A DNA stretch of 64,000 nucleotides from Geodermatophilus amargosae (GTDB lineage Bacteria; Actinomycetota; Actinomycetes; Mycobacteriales; Geodermatophilaceae), in NCBI RefSeq assembly GCF_900116515.1, contig NZ_FPBA01000013.1, forward strand, positions 83,078 through 147,077. The letters run 5' to 3'. The translations under genes and the position numbers were made by a program. A model generated the notes under the pieces. It was given only the letters and a program-made list of their open reading frames with translations, did not search any database and had not been told where the DNA came from. Shown here in pieces: positions 28,879 through 38,782 of the stretch (the first letter of the stretch is position 1; every line of letters begins with the position of its first letter).

Positions 28879-29985
28879 ATGCTGCCGGGCGTGCGGATCG
28901 TCGTCGCGCCCGACTCCTTCAAGGGCACCCTGACCGCCGCGGAGGCCGCCGACGCGGTCTCCCGCGGCCTCCTCCGGGTGCACCCGGACGCCGAGGTGCT
29001 GACCCGTCCGATGGCCGACGGCGGGGAGGGCACGGTGGCCGCCGCACTGCGCGCCGGCGCCCGCCCGGTGACGACGACGGTCAGCGGTCCCGACGGCCGG
29101 CCGGTACGCGCCACCACCGCCGTCGACGGGACGACGGCGGTGGTCGAGCTCGCCGCCGCGGCCGGGCTCGGGCTGCTCCCCGAGCCCGCGCCGATGACCG
29201 CGACCACCCGCGGGGTGGGGGAGCTGCTGCTGGCCGCGCTCGACGCCGGCGCGCGGAGGGTCGTGCTCGGCCTGGGCGGCAGCGCCACCACCGACGCCGG
29301 CGCGGGCCTGCTGCAGGCCCTCGGCGTTCGGCTGCTCGACGCGACCGGCCGCGACGTGCCGCCCGGCGGGGCGGGCCTCGCCTCCCTCGACCGGATCGAC
29401 GTCGGCGCCCGCGACCCGCGGCTGCGCGAGGTCACCGTCTCGGTGGCCACCGACGTCGACAACCCGCTCACCGGCCCGGACGGCGCCGCCGCGGTCTACG
29501 GCCCGCAGAAGGGTGCGACGCCGGAGCAGGTGGCCGAGCTGGACGCCGCGCTCGGGAGGTTCGCCGCCGTCGTCCGGCGCGACCTGGGGATCGACCTCGA
29601 GGGCCGGCCGGCGATGGGCGCGGCGGGCGGCACCGCGGCGGGCGTGGCCGCCGTCCTGACGTGCACGGTCGGATCGGGGGCGGAGCTGGTCGCCGACCTC
29701 GTCGGGCTCGACGCGGCGCTGGCCGGCGCGGACCTCGCCGTGACGGGGGAGGGCAGCCTGGACGCGCAGTCGCTGCGCGGCAAGGCGCCGGCCGTCGTCG
29801 CCGCCCGGGCCCGGGCGGCCGGGGTGCCCTGCGTCGGGCTGGCCGGCCGGGTCGCCCTGGGACCGGGCGAGCTCGCGGCCGCCGGCCTCGCCGCCGCGCA
29901 CGCCCTGACGGAGGTGGCCGACCTCGCCCGCTGCCTGGCCGAGCCCGCGGCCGTCCTCGAGGAGCTCGCCGCCCGGGTGCTGTGA
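28879..29985 (+). CDS. Glycerate 2-kinase (GlxK/GarK type)
   Basis: The protein is 368 residues from ATG 28879; GTG 28891 is equally possible because the GGGAGGG site suits neither perfectly. The family start VRIVVAPDSFKGTLTAAEAADAVSRG is clear, followed by PMADGGEGT, GLGGSATTDAG and a final TGEGSLDAQSLRGKAP. The enzyme phosphorylates D-glycerate to 2-phosphoglycerate, feeding glyoxylate- or sugar-acid-derived carbon into glycolysis. The length is normal. No other glycerate gene is adjacent, so it may be a stand-alone function. Confidence 0.93.
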   Translation: MLPGVRIVVAPDSFKGTLTAAEAADAVSRGLLRVHPDAEVLTRPMADGGEGTVAAALRAGARPVTTTVSGPDGRPVRATTAVDGTTAVVELAAAAGLGLLPEPAPMTATTRGVGELLLAALDAGARRVVLGLGGSATTDAGAGLLQALGVRLLDATGRDVPPGGAGLASLDRIDVGARDPRLREVTVSVATDVDNPLTGPDGAAAVYGPQKGATPEQVAELDAALGRFAAVVRRDLGIDLEGRPAMGAAGGTAAGVAAVLTCTVGSGAELVADLVGLDAALAGADLAVTGEGSLDAQSLRGKAPAVVAARARAAGVPCVGLAGRVALGPGELAAAGLAAAHALTEVADLARCLAEPAAVLEELAARVL

Positions 29986-29987
29986 CC

Positions 29988-30494
29988 TCAGGCGCCGAGC
30001 AGCCCCCGCACGTAGGCCGCCTGGCCCACGTGCTGCAGGTCGTCGGAGAGCACGCTGACCAGCCGGACGCCGAGGGTGACCGGAGGGTCCCACCGCTCGT
30101 CGACGACGCGGTCGAGGTCGTCGTCGGACAGGCTCCCGAGGTACTCGGCGCTGCGGGCGGCCACCGCGTCGGCGTACTCCAGCAGCAGGTCGGCGGAGGG
30201 CACCCGCAGCGACTCCACCTCCAGGCTGCTCATCCCGTACCCGGTGGCGGCGTCGTCGGCCGGCCGGCCGAAGCGGACGGCGAACCCCTGCGCCGAGTAG
30301 ACCTGCTCGCTGCCGGCGACCTCGGCGAGGTGGTCGTCCTGCACCCGGAGCAGGTGCCAGGCCAGCCAGCCGATCGGGTTGGCGTCGGGGCCGACCCGGG
30401 CGGCGAGCTGGTCGGGGGACAGGCCCTCGACGGCGGCGTGCAGCGTCTCGCCGACCTGCGAGTACGCGTGGGTGAGCAGCTCACGGGTGCGCAT
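29988..30494 (-). CDS. DinB/DUF664 family protein
   Basis: The 168-residue protein carries the DinB four-helix layout with three metal-type histidines. The first is in the opening RELLTHAYSQVGE, the second in PIGWLAWHLLRVQDDHLAEV and the third in LSDDLQHVGQAAYVRGLL. Family members include mycothiol-dependent maleylpyruvate isomerases and bacillithiol S-transferases, which are the best guesses in an actinobacterium. The product is cytoplasmic. Its stop lies two bases after the convergent glycerate kinase stop. The thiol cofactor and electrophile cannot be inferred. Confidence 0.82.
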   Translation of the reverse strand: MRTRELLTHAYSQVGETLHAAVEGLSPDQLAARVGPDANPIGWLAWHLLRVQDDHLAEVAGSEQVYSAQGFAVRFGRPADDAATGYGMSSLEVESLRVPSADLLLEYADAVAARSAEYLGSLSDDDLDRVVDERWDPPVTLGVRLVSVLSDDLQHVGQAAYVRGLLGA

Positions 30495-30590
30495 GGGCGG
30501 CCGCTACCCGTCCCGCTCCCGGGGGACTCCTGGGGGCGCCGCGCGACGGTAGGTTGCGGTGTCCGCCGCGCCGTCGAGGGAGCCCCCGCG

Positions 30591-31610
30591 TTGCCGTTCT
30601 TCCTGCACCGGCTGCTGCGCTTCGCCCGCATCCGGCTGCCCGGCTGGAGGCTGCCACTGGCGGTGGCCACGCTGGTGTTCCTCACCAGCTGGGGCCTCAT
30701 GGCGCTGGCCGAGCCGGGCAGCGAGCTCGTCACCCCCGCCAACTACTGGTGGTACTTCGTCGTCACCGCCGCCACCGTCGGCTACGGCGACTTCTTCCCC
30801 GAGTCCGGCCCCGGCCACCTCGTCGGCGCCTACGTCATCGTCGGCGGGATCGTCACCCTGACCCTGTTGTTCACCGAGCTGGCCACCGCCCTGCAGACGG
30901 CGCGGGGCAAGCGGCTGAGAGGAGTGGTCGGCCTGGACCTCCGGGACCACGTGGTCGTCCTGGGTTACACGCCGGGACGGACCGAGCGGATCGTCGCCGA
31001 GCTCACCGTCGAGCCGGGCACCCAGGTGGTGCTCGCCGCCCACGACGACGTGCCCGGCAACCCCATGCCCGAGGAGCCGAGGGTCTCCTTCGTCCGCGGC
31101 GACCTCACGCACGCCGACGTCATGACGCGCGCCTGCGTGGACCGCGCGCGCACGGCGGTCATCGACGGCCGCGACGACAACGAGACCCTCGCCATCGCGG
31201 TCGCCGTCGACCACGCCAACCCGCAGGTGCACATGGTCGCCGCCGTGCGCGACCTCGGCCGGCGCGACACCCTCCGCTACGTCAACGCCGGCGTGCAGGT
31301 GGTGCAGTGGCACATGCCCTTCCTGCTGTCGGAGGAGGCCGCCGACCCGGGGCTGACCCAGGTCTACAACGAGCTGATGACCGCCGGCGGGCACGGCAAC
31401 ACCTACTCGGTGCGGGTGCCACACGACCTGCCGCAGCGGACGTTCGGCGAGTGCCAGACGGCCTTCGGCCGCGAGCACGGCGCCACGGTGCTCGCGATGC
31501 GCACCGGTGAGGGGCTGCTCGTCAGCCCCTCGTGGGACACCCCGGTGCCGGAGGGCGCCACCCTGTACTACGTGGCGTCGCAGCGGCTGGACGCGTCCCG
31601 GCTGGGTCGC

Positions 31611-31640
<30 letters not shown>
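30591..31640 (+). CDS. Two-helix potassium channel with TrkA-N (RCK) domain
   Basis: The 349-residue protein starts at TTG 30591 after GAGGG; no ATG or GTG lies in frame upstream. TM1 is near residues 21-40, the selectivity filter TVGYGD is at 62-67, and TM2 is GAYVIVGGIVTLTLLFTEL. After the pore come an RCK domain with DHVVVLGYTPGRTERIVAEL and a second half including RDLGRRDTLRYVNAGVQ. This is the bacterial MthK/KchA-like architecture, which forms tetrameric K+ channels gated by ligands on the RCK ring. The C-terminal 30 bases overlap the convergent kinase gene. Confidence 0.9.
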
Positions 31641-32903
<1,263 letters not shown>

Positions 32904-32943
32904 GCCCGGGACGGTACGCCCGGAGCGGCCCGGACGGCCCGGC

Positions 32944-33069
32944 TCAGTCACTGCGACCGGGCGCGGGCTCGGGGTCGCTCTGCGCCTCGAGGTGGGCGGC
33001 GGTCTCCTCGTCCTCCATCTCCAGGGCGATGTCGCGCGGCTGCGGGGGATCGGGCTCCGGCGTCGTCAT
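32944..33069 (-). CDS. Small acidic hypothetical protein
   Basis: This 41-residue, Pro- and Glu-rich open frame starts at ATG 33069 upstream of the kinase gene on the same strand. The core reads RDIALEMEDEETAAHLEAQSD and is likely helical. There is no clear ribosome site. Similar short acidic proteins are common in actinobacteria; function unknown. Confidence 0.4.
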   Translation of the reverse strand: MTTPEPDPPQPRDIALEMEDEETAAHLEAQSDPEPAPGRSD

Positions 33070-33173
33070 GCGCCCAGCCTGCCCCGGTCCGGCTCCTCCC
33101 GCGCCCCGGCGCCGGACCCGTCCGGGGAGGACGGGCCCGGCGCCGCCGGACGGGAGGGGTTCCCCGCGGAGGG

Positions 33174-33548
33174 TCACCCGCGGAGGGCAGCCCGGGCCAC
33201 CGGGACCAGCGCGGCCAGCACGAGCGCCTCGCCGAGGACGCTCACGGCGGCGGGGAACTCGCCGCCGGCCAGGACGAAGCCGGCCAGGTGGGCCGGCGCG
33301 GCCCAGACCGTGACGTCGGCCCGTGCCCGGACCAGCGCCACCGTGGCCAGCACCGTGCCGATGACCGCCATGAGCACCAGCGGGCCGAGGACGAGGAAGG
33401 GCGGGCCCTGCTGCACGGCCGTCCACGTCTCGGCGGCCGCGGGACCGCCCTCGCCGGCCAGGACGCCGGCGACCAGCCGCATGCCGGCGAACCTGCCGCC
33501 GCCCACGCTGCCGGCGGCCAGCAGCGCCGCGGCGATCCCGGACAGCAA
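33174..33548 (-). pseudogene. 5'-truncated multi-helix membrane protein
   Basis: The 124 codons contain three to four hydrophobic helices, including FLVLGPLVLMAVIGTVLATVALV and LGEALVLAALVPVARAAL, in a layout like the end of DUF4386-type membrane proteins. It only has a TTG at 33548 to start from, with no ribosome site, and the upstream region belongs to a broken LuxR gene on the other strand. I read it as a protein that has lost its N-terminus in a deletion at about 33549. It could still be an intact short membrane protein. Confidence 0.5.
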
Positions 33549-33551
33549 CGG

Positions 33552-33839
33552 GGCTCGGTGGCCGCGGGCTGGGCGCGGCGCTGGCGCGGCTGGGCCCCCG
33601 CAGCGACGGGCTCCCCGCCTTCCCGCAGCTCACCGACCGCGAGCGGGAGGTGCTCGGGCTGCTGGCCACGGGGGCGTCCAACGGCGAGATCGCCGGGCGG
33701 CTGTACCTGTCGGAGAAGACGGTGCGCAACGTGGTCTCGGCCGTGTTCGCCAGAGCTCGAGGTGGGCAGCCGGGCCGAGGCGGTGGCACGGGCCCGGGAC
33801 GCCGGCCTCGGTGGTGCCGCGCCCGGTCTGGGGGTCTGA
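33552..33839 (+). pseudogene. LuxR/NarL-type regulator remnant, frameshifted
   Basis: The visible sequence corresponds to the last part of a LuxR-type regulator. LTDREREVLGLLATG, SNGEIAGRLYLSEKTVRN and VVSAVF are read in one frame; after about base 33750 the ending LEVGSRAEAVARARDAGL is found in the next frame. One extra base explains the change. The ATPase/receiver part expected before the helix-turn-helix is missing: the match begins at about 33552, next to the 5'-truncated membrane gene on the minus strand. The gene is therefore doubly broken. It probably derives from a divergently transcribed regulator pair. Confidence 0.75.
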
Positions 33840-33862
33840 CCCCGGCCTAGACTCCGCGGCCG

Positions 33863-36800
33863 ATGACGATCACCCGCCTGCTGGTGGCCAACCGCGGCGA
33901 GGTCGCCGTCCGCGTGCTCCGGACCGCCGCCGCCCTCGGCCTGTCCACCGTCGCGGTCGCGCCCGAGGACGACGCGGGGAGCCTGCACGCCCGCCGCGCC
34001 GATGACGTCGTCCGCCTGCCCGGGACCGGCCCGGCGGCCTACCTCGACGTCGCCGCGGTCGTGGGTGCCGCGGTGGACACCGGCGCCGACGGCCTGCACC
34101 CGGGCTGGGGCTTCCTCGCCGAGAGCCCCGACCTGGCCCGGGCGTGCGCGGACGCCGGCGTCGCGTTCGTCGGACCGGACGCCGAGGCCCTCGCGCTGCT
34201 CGGCGACAAGACCGCCGCCCGCGCCCGCGCCGCCGGTCTAGGCCTGCCGGTGCTGGCGGCCACCGACGGCGACACGGACCTCGACGCCGCCGGCGCCTTC
34301 CTCGCCCGGCTCGGCGACGGCGGCGCGGTCATGGTCAAGGCGGTCGCCGGGGGCGGCGGGCGCGGCATGCGCCCGGTGCGCGACGCCGCGGACCTGCCCG
34401 CGGCGCTCGAGCGCGCCCGGTCGGAGGCGACGGCGGCCTTCGGCAGCGGCGCGGTCTACGTCGAGCGGCTGCTGACCGGCGCCCGGCACGTCGAGGTCCA
34501 GGTGGCCGGCGACCGGGGCGCGGTGGTGGCCCTCGGCGACCGGGACTGCTCGCTGCAGCGGCGCCGGCAGAAGCTGGTCGAGATCGCCCCCGCGCCCGGG
34601 CTGGACGACGACCTGCGCGCCCGCCTGGCCGCGTACGCCACCACGCTGTGCGGGTCGCTGGGCTACCGCGGGCTGGCCACCGTCGAGTTCCTCGTCCGCG
34701 GCGGCGAGGTGGCCTTCCTCGAGGTCAACCCGCGGCTGCAGGTCGAGCACACGGTGACCGAGGAGGTCACCGGGCTGGACCTGGTCGAGGTCGGCATCCG
34801 GCTCGCCGAGGGCGCGACGCTCGCCGGCCTCGGGCTGGCCTCGCCGCCGCCGTCCCGGGGTGCGGCGGTGCAGGCCCGGGTGAACGCCGAGACGCTGCTG
34901 CCCGACGGCACGGTGCACCCGGGCGTGGGACGGCTCGAGCGGTTCGTGCCGCCCACCGGGCGCGGCGTGCGGGTGGACACCGGTGTGGTCGCCGGCGACG
35001 AGGTCGGCCCGCGCTACGACTCGCTGCTGGCCAAGGTCGTCGTCTCCGACCGCGACCTGCCGCGGGCCCTGGCCGGCTGCCGCCGCGCGCTGGCCGAGCT
35101 CGACGTCGCCGGGGTGCCGGTCAACCGCGACCTGCTGGCCGCGCTGCTCGACCTGCCCGGGGTGGCCGACGGCGGGGCGACCACCGACCTCGTCGACGAC
35201 CGCCTGGCCGACCTGGTGCCCGACGCACCCGTGCAGGCCGCCGTCGCCGGGACCGACGGCGCGCTGCCGGTCACCGCGCCGCTGTCCGGCGCGGTGGTGG
35301 AGGTGGCCGCCGCCGCGGGCGACGCCGTCGCCGCCGGGACGACGCTGCTGGTGCTCGAGGCGATGAAGATGGAGCACGTCGTGCCCGCGCCGGCCGCCGG
35401 CGTGCTGACCGGGCTGGCCGTGCGGGTGGGCGACGTCGTGACCGCGGGGACGGTGCTCGGCGGTGTGGTGCCCGGGGACGTCGGCGACACCGCCGCGGGC
35501 CCGGAGGCGGCCGACCCCGACGCCGTCCGCCCGGAGCTCGCCGAGCTGCGGGAGCGGCGGGCCGCCACCCTCGACGCCGCCCGGCCCGAGGCGGTCACCC
35601 GCCGGCACGGCGCCGGGCGGCTGACCGCGCGCGAGACGGTGGCCGCGCTGGTCGACCCGGGCACGTTCGTGGAGTACGGCCAGCTCGGCATCGCCGCCCA
35701 GCGCGCGCGGCGGTCGCTGGAGGAGCTGGTCGCTCGGACGCCGGCCGACGGCATGGTCACCGGCATCGGCGAGGTCGGCGGCGTGCCGTGCGCGGTCCTG
35801 GTCTACGACTACACCGTGCTGGCCGGCACCCAGGGCCGCACCAACCACCGCAAGACCGACCGGCTGCTCGAGGTCGCCGCCGAGCGGGGGCTGCCGGTGG
35901 TGCTGGTGGCCGAGGGCGGCGGCGGGCGGCCCGGCGACACCGACGGCGGCGGCTTCTCCCGCCTCGACGTCCCGACCTTCACCACGATGGCGCGGCTGGC
36001 CGGGACGGTGCCCACGGTCGCCGTCGTCTCGGGGTACTGCTTCGCCGGCAACGCTGCGCTGGTCGGCTGCTGCGACGTCGTCATCGCCACCGCGGACAGC
36101 AGCATCGGCATGGGCGGCCCGGCGATGATCGAGGCCGGCGGGCTGGGGGTCGTCGCGCCGGAGGACGTCGGCCCGACCGCGGTGCAGGCCGCCAACGGCG
36201 TCGTCGACGTCGTGGTGCCCGACGACGCCGCCGCCGTGGCCGCCGCCCGGCAGGCGATCGGGCTGCTGACCGGGCGGGTCGTGCCGGGGGAGGCCGCCGA
36301 CCAGCGGGCGCTGCGGACGGCGCTGCCGGCCAACCGGGTGCGCAGCTACGACGTCCGGCCCGTGGTGACCACGCTCGCCGACACCGGCAGCGTGCTGGAG
36401 CTGCGGCCGGCGTTCGGCCGCGGCATCGTCACCGCGCTGGCCCGGCTCGGCGGGCGGCCGGTGGGGATCGTGGCCAACGACCCGCGGCACCTCGGCGGCG
36501 CCATCGACGGCGAGTCGGCGGACAAGGCCGCGGCATTCCTGCGGCTGTGCGCCTCCGCCGCGCTGCCCGTGGTCTCGCTGGTCGACACCCCGGGGTTCAT
36601 GGTGGGCCCGGAGTCCGAGCGCACCGGCACCGTGCGCCGCTTCGGCGGGTTGTACGTGGCCGGGGCGCAGCTGGGCGTGCCGCTGCTGGCGGTGGTGCTG
36701 CGCAAGGCCTACGGGCTGGGCGCGATGGCCATGCTCGGCGGCGACCTGCGGGTCCCGCTGCTCACCCTGGCCTGGCCCACCGGCGAGTTCGGGCCGATGA

Positions 36801-37009
36801 GCCTGGAGGGCGCGATCCGGCTCGGGCACCGGCGCGAGCTGGAGGCGCTGCCGCCCGGCGCCCGCGAGGCCCGCTACGCCGAGCTGGTGGCGGAGTCCTA
36901 CGCGCAGGGAAGGGCGCTCAACGTCGCCTCGGCGTTCGAGGTGGACGACGTCGTCGACCCGGCCGACACCCGGGAGGTGCTGGTCCGCGCGCTGGCCGGA
37001 CTGTCGTAG
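33863..37009 (+). CDS. Single-chain acyl-CoA carboxylase (biotin carboxylase-BCCP-carboxyltransferase)
   Basis: The 1048-residue fused enzyme has three parts. Residues 1-440 are biotin carboxylase, with GGGGRGMRPV, the ATP loop, and NPRLQVEHTVTEEVTG. Residues 465-535 are the biotin carrier, with Lys502 in LEAMKMEHVV. Residues 545-1048 are the carboxyltransferase, with TQGRTNHRKTDRL, FAGNAALVGCCDVVIA and SLVDTPGFMVGPESERTGTVR. Most actinobacterial acetyl/propionyl-CoA carboxylases are separate alpha and beta chains; a single chain of this length matches the LCC-like or AccA-AccD fused group. It would make malonyl-CoA, methylmalonyl-CoA or a longer homologue; the carboxyltransferase pocket residues are not enough to choose. 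Confidence 0.9.
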   Translation: MTITRLLVANRGEVAVRVLRTAAALGLSTVAVAPEDDAGSLHARRADDVVRLPGTGPAAYLDVAAVVGAAVDTGADGLHPGWGFLAESPDLARACADAGVAFVGPDAEALALLGDKTAARARAAGLGLPVLAATDGDTDLDAAGAFLARLGDGGAVMVKAVAGGGGRGMRPVRDAADLPAALERARSEATAAFGSGAVYVERLLTGARHVEVQVAGDRGAVVALGDRDCSLQRRRQKLVEIAPAPGLDDDLRARLAAYATTLCGSLGYRGLATVEFLVRGGEVAFLEVNPRLQVEHTVTEEVTGLDLVEVGIRLAEGATLAGLGLASPPPSRGAAVQARVNAETLLPDGTVHPGVGRLERFVPPTGRGVRVDTGVVAGDEVGPRYDSLLAKVVVSDRDLPRALAGCRRALAELDVAGVPVNRDLLAALLDLPGVADGGATTDLVDDRLADLVPDAPVQAAVAGTDGALPVTAPLSGAVVEVAAAAGDAVAAGTTLLVLEAMKMEHVVPAPAAGVLTGLAVRVGDVVTAGTVLGGVVPGDVGDTAAGPEAADPDAVRPELAELRERRAATLDAARPEAVTRRHGAGRLTARETVAALVDPGTFVEYGQLGIAAQRARRSLEELVARTPADGMVTGIGEVGGVPCAVLVYDYTVLAGTQGRTNHRKTDRLLEVAAERGLPVVLVAEGGGGRPGDTDGGGFSRLDVPTFTTMARLAGTVPTVAVVSGYCFAGNAALVGCCDVVIATADSSIGMGGPAMIEAGGLGVVAPEDVGPTAVQAANGVVDVVVPDDAAAVAAARQAIGLLTGRVVPGEAADQRALRTALPANRVRSYDVRPVVTTLADTGSVLELRPAFGRGIVTALARLGGRPVGIVANDPRHLGGAIDGESADKAAAFLRLCASAALPVVSLVDTPGFMVGPESERTGTVRRFGGLYVAGAQLGVPLLAVVLRKAYGLGAMAMLGGDLRVPLLTLAWPTGEFGPMSLEGAIRLGHRRELEALPPGAREARYAELVAESYAQGRALNVASAFEVDDVVDPADTREVLVRALAGLS

Positions 37010-37107
37010 CGCGGGAGGGCCGGGTGCTCGCCACGGCCACCGCGACCGCCCGAATCGTGCATCCCGCCTGACCGGCGGGCACGGCGGACCGCCGATACGG
37101 TCCGGCC

Positions 37108-37305
37108 ATGCCTCACTACCGCCTGACCACCGGCGACGGCGCCGTCGTGCACGAGTGGGACGCCGCTGACGCGACCGCCGCCGAGTCCGAGGCCGTCGAC
37201 GTCGTCAGCCGGCACCGCGCGGACGACCCGTCGGGTGCCGCCGAGTACGTGCTCGTCGACGAGAGCGGCGCCGACGTGGCGCGGTGGGGCTCGGTCGCTC
37301 CCTGA
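37108..37305 (+). CDS. Small hypothetical protein (DUF6894-like)
   Basis: The 65-residue protein MPHYRLTTGDGAVVHEWDA... carries an early tyrosine and GDG pattern and later ESEAVDVVS, in outline like the DUF6894 small proteins of alphaproteobacteria and actinobacteria. It has no signal peptide or cysteine. It follows the carboxylase gene by 98 bases and is convergent with the next gene, three bases away. Function unknown. Confidence 0.55.
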   Translation: MPHYRLTTGDGAVVHEWDAADATAAESEAVDVVSRHRADDPSGAAEYVLVDESGADVARWGSVAP

Positions 37306-37307
37306 GC

Positions 37308-37811
37308 TCAGCCCTCGGCGAGGCGGCGCTGCAGCACCTCGTGCTCGTGGCGCAGGACCACCTGGGTCACCAGGTCGCGGACGGCGCCCTCGGCCTTCCG
37401 GCCGATGAAGGGCGCGTCGACCTTGGCGTCGCCGGTCACCGTGGCGCGGGTGCCGCCGCCCGAGGCCGGGGTCAGCCGCCGCTCGCAGGTGACCACGGCC
37501 TGGCGGCCCATGATCTCCGCACGCAGGTCGAGCGCGCCGCGGTAGCCGCCGTTCCCGTCGGGGGTCCAGGTGGTGACCTCGGTGACCGGCACCGTCCTGC
37601 CGACGAACCGGGCGAACACCGGCGGGATGCCCGTCGTCGCCGCCGTCAGCCGCACCCGCGTGGTGGTCCCCGACCCCTCGGCGCGGCTCGACACCTCCTG
37701 CACCTGCGCCTCCAGCGCCCGGGCGACCTCGCGCAGGAACGCCTCGTCGGTCAGGGCGGCGAGGACGCGGTCGGGGTCGGCGGCGTAGCTCGTGGTGGCG
37801 TCGATGGGCAC
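37308..37811 (-). CDS. DUF2505 (SRPBCC-like lipid-binding fold) protein
   Basis: The protein is 167 residues from GTG 37811. The opening PIDATTSYAADPDRVLAALTDEAFLREVARALEA is the DUF2505 start, and the rest alternates beta strands as expected for the START/SRPBCC helix-grip fold, ending in GDAKVDAPFIGRKAEGAVRDLVTQVVLRHEHEVLQR. Proteins of this family are common in mycobacteria and their relatives and may bind a hydrophobic ligand; no biochemical activity is established. The gene stands alone, cytoplasmic, opposite the gene for a small protein. Confidence 0.82.
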   Translation of the reverse strand: MPIDATTSYAADPDRVLAALTDEAFLREVARALEAQVQEVSSRAEGSGTTTRVRLTAATTGIPPVFARFVGRTVPVTEVTTWTPDGNGGYRGALDLRAEIMGRQAVVTCERRLTPASGGGTRATVTGDAKVDAPFIGRKAEGAVRDLVTQVVLRHEHEVLQRRLAEG

Positions 37812-37995
37812 GCCCCATCCTCGTCCGGGCGCGCACAGGCGGCCCACCGGGGTCACCGGGACGGGCGAGGGCACTGGGGCCGCTGGGCCGGACCCGCGCT
37901 CGCGACCTCCGGGATGGGCCGGCCCGGGCGACCTAGCGTCCGTCGCACCGCGCGCCGGCCGATCGGGACCGGCGCTCTTCTCGAGGAGACGACGC

Positions 37996-38721
37996 GTGCG
38001 CCGCAGCACCGCTGTGGCCGGGGCCCTGGCCGCCGGCATGACCATCCTGTTCACCGGTCCGGCCGCCTCGGCCGCGCCGACCGCCACGGACACCCTCTAC
38101 GTGCCGGACGACTTCGCGCCCGCGTTCCGTGCCGTGCTGGGTACAGGCCACTACGAGGTCGAGGGCACCGGCCTCCGCGTGACCACCCTCACCAGCGCCG
38201 ACAAGGTCGCCGAGTACGTCGCCACCAACACGCCGCTGGATGAGGCCGGTGACCCGACCCTCGACTACGTGGCCACCAGCGGCGCTGCACCGGGCTACCA
38301 GTTGGTCATCGACCTCGACGGAGACGGTGATCGCGACGGCATCCTGGTGGGCGAGCCGACCGTCCCCGGCTACGGAGAAAACTGGTGGCTGGCCTCCGGC
38401 ACGACCGAGGGCAAGGCCCTCGCCCCGCACGACAGCGGCGGCATCTTCAACACCGCCTGGTACGGCACGCTCGACGAATGGCGTGCTTCAGCACCCCAGG
38501 CCGACGTCCTCGCCTTCGGCTTCTCGCTCGGGAGAGGACCCGTCGGTGATGGTGTCATCGAGTCGATGAGCTTCGCCGGCACGACCTACACCTTCGCCCA
38601 GCACGTCCGGGTGCCCAGCAAGCAGGCGTGCAAGAACGGTGGCTGGGCCACCAGCACCGACCCGGTCTTCCGCAACCAGGGCGAGTGCGTGAGCAGCTTC
38701 GCCAAGGCCGCGGAGCGCTGA
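37996..38721 (+). CDS. Secreted hypothetical protein with calcium-like loops
   Basis: The 241-residue protein starts at GTG 37996 after GAGGAG. It has a Sec signal peptide (MRRSTAVAGALAAGMTILFTGPAASA) cleaved before APT. The mature protein has DLDGDGDRDGILVGEP, a thrombospondin/dockerin-like Asp-rich loop that may bind calcium, and a C-terminal pair of cysteines in KQACKNGGWAT and GECVSSF. The last motif is common in secreted actinobacterial proteins with a KxxCKxGGW ending. The role outside the cell is unknown. The 20-bp hairpin after the gene separates it from the convergent Pro-rich protein. Confidence 0.82.
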   Translation: MRRSTAVAGALAAGMTILFTGPAASAAPTATDTLYVPDDFAPAFRAVLGTGHYEVEGTGLRVTTLTSADKVAEYVATNTPLDEAGDPTLDYVATSGAAPGYQLVIDLDGDGDRDGILVGEPTVPGYGENWWLASGTTEGKALAPHDSGGIFNTAWYGTLDEWRASAPQADVLAFGFSLGRGPVGDGVIESMSFAGTTYTFAQHVRVPSKQACKNGGWATSTDPVFRNQGECVSSFAKAAER

Positions 38722-38740
38722 CCCGCGCATTACCGACAGA

Positions 38741-38768
38741 GGCTCCCACCCGGATCCGGGTGGGAGCC
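38741..38768. terminator. Perfect palindromic hairpin terminator
   Basis: A continuous 28-bp palindrome (arms 38741-38754 and 38755-38768) sits between the ends of the secreted protein gene (38721) and the Pro-rich gene (38783), so it should stop transcription from both sides. Confidence 0.75.
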
Positions 38769-38782
38769 TCCGTGCGTCCGCG

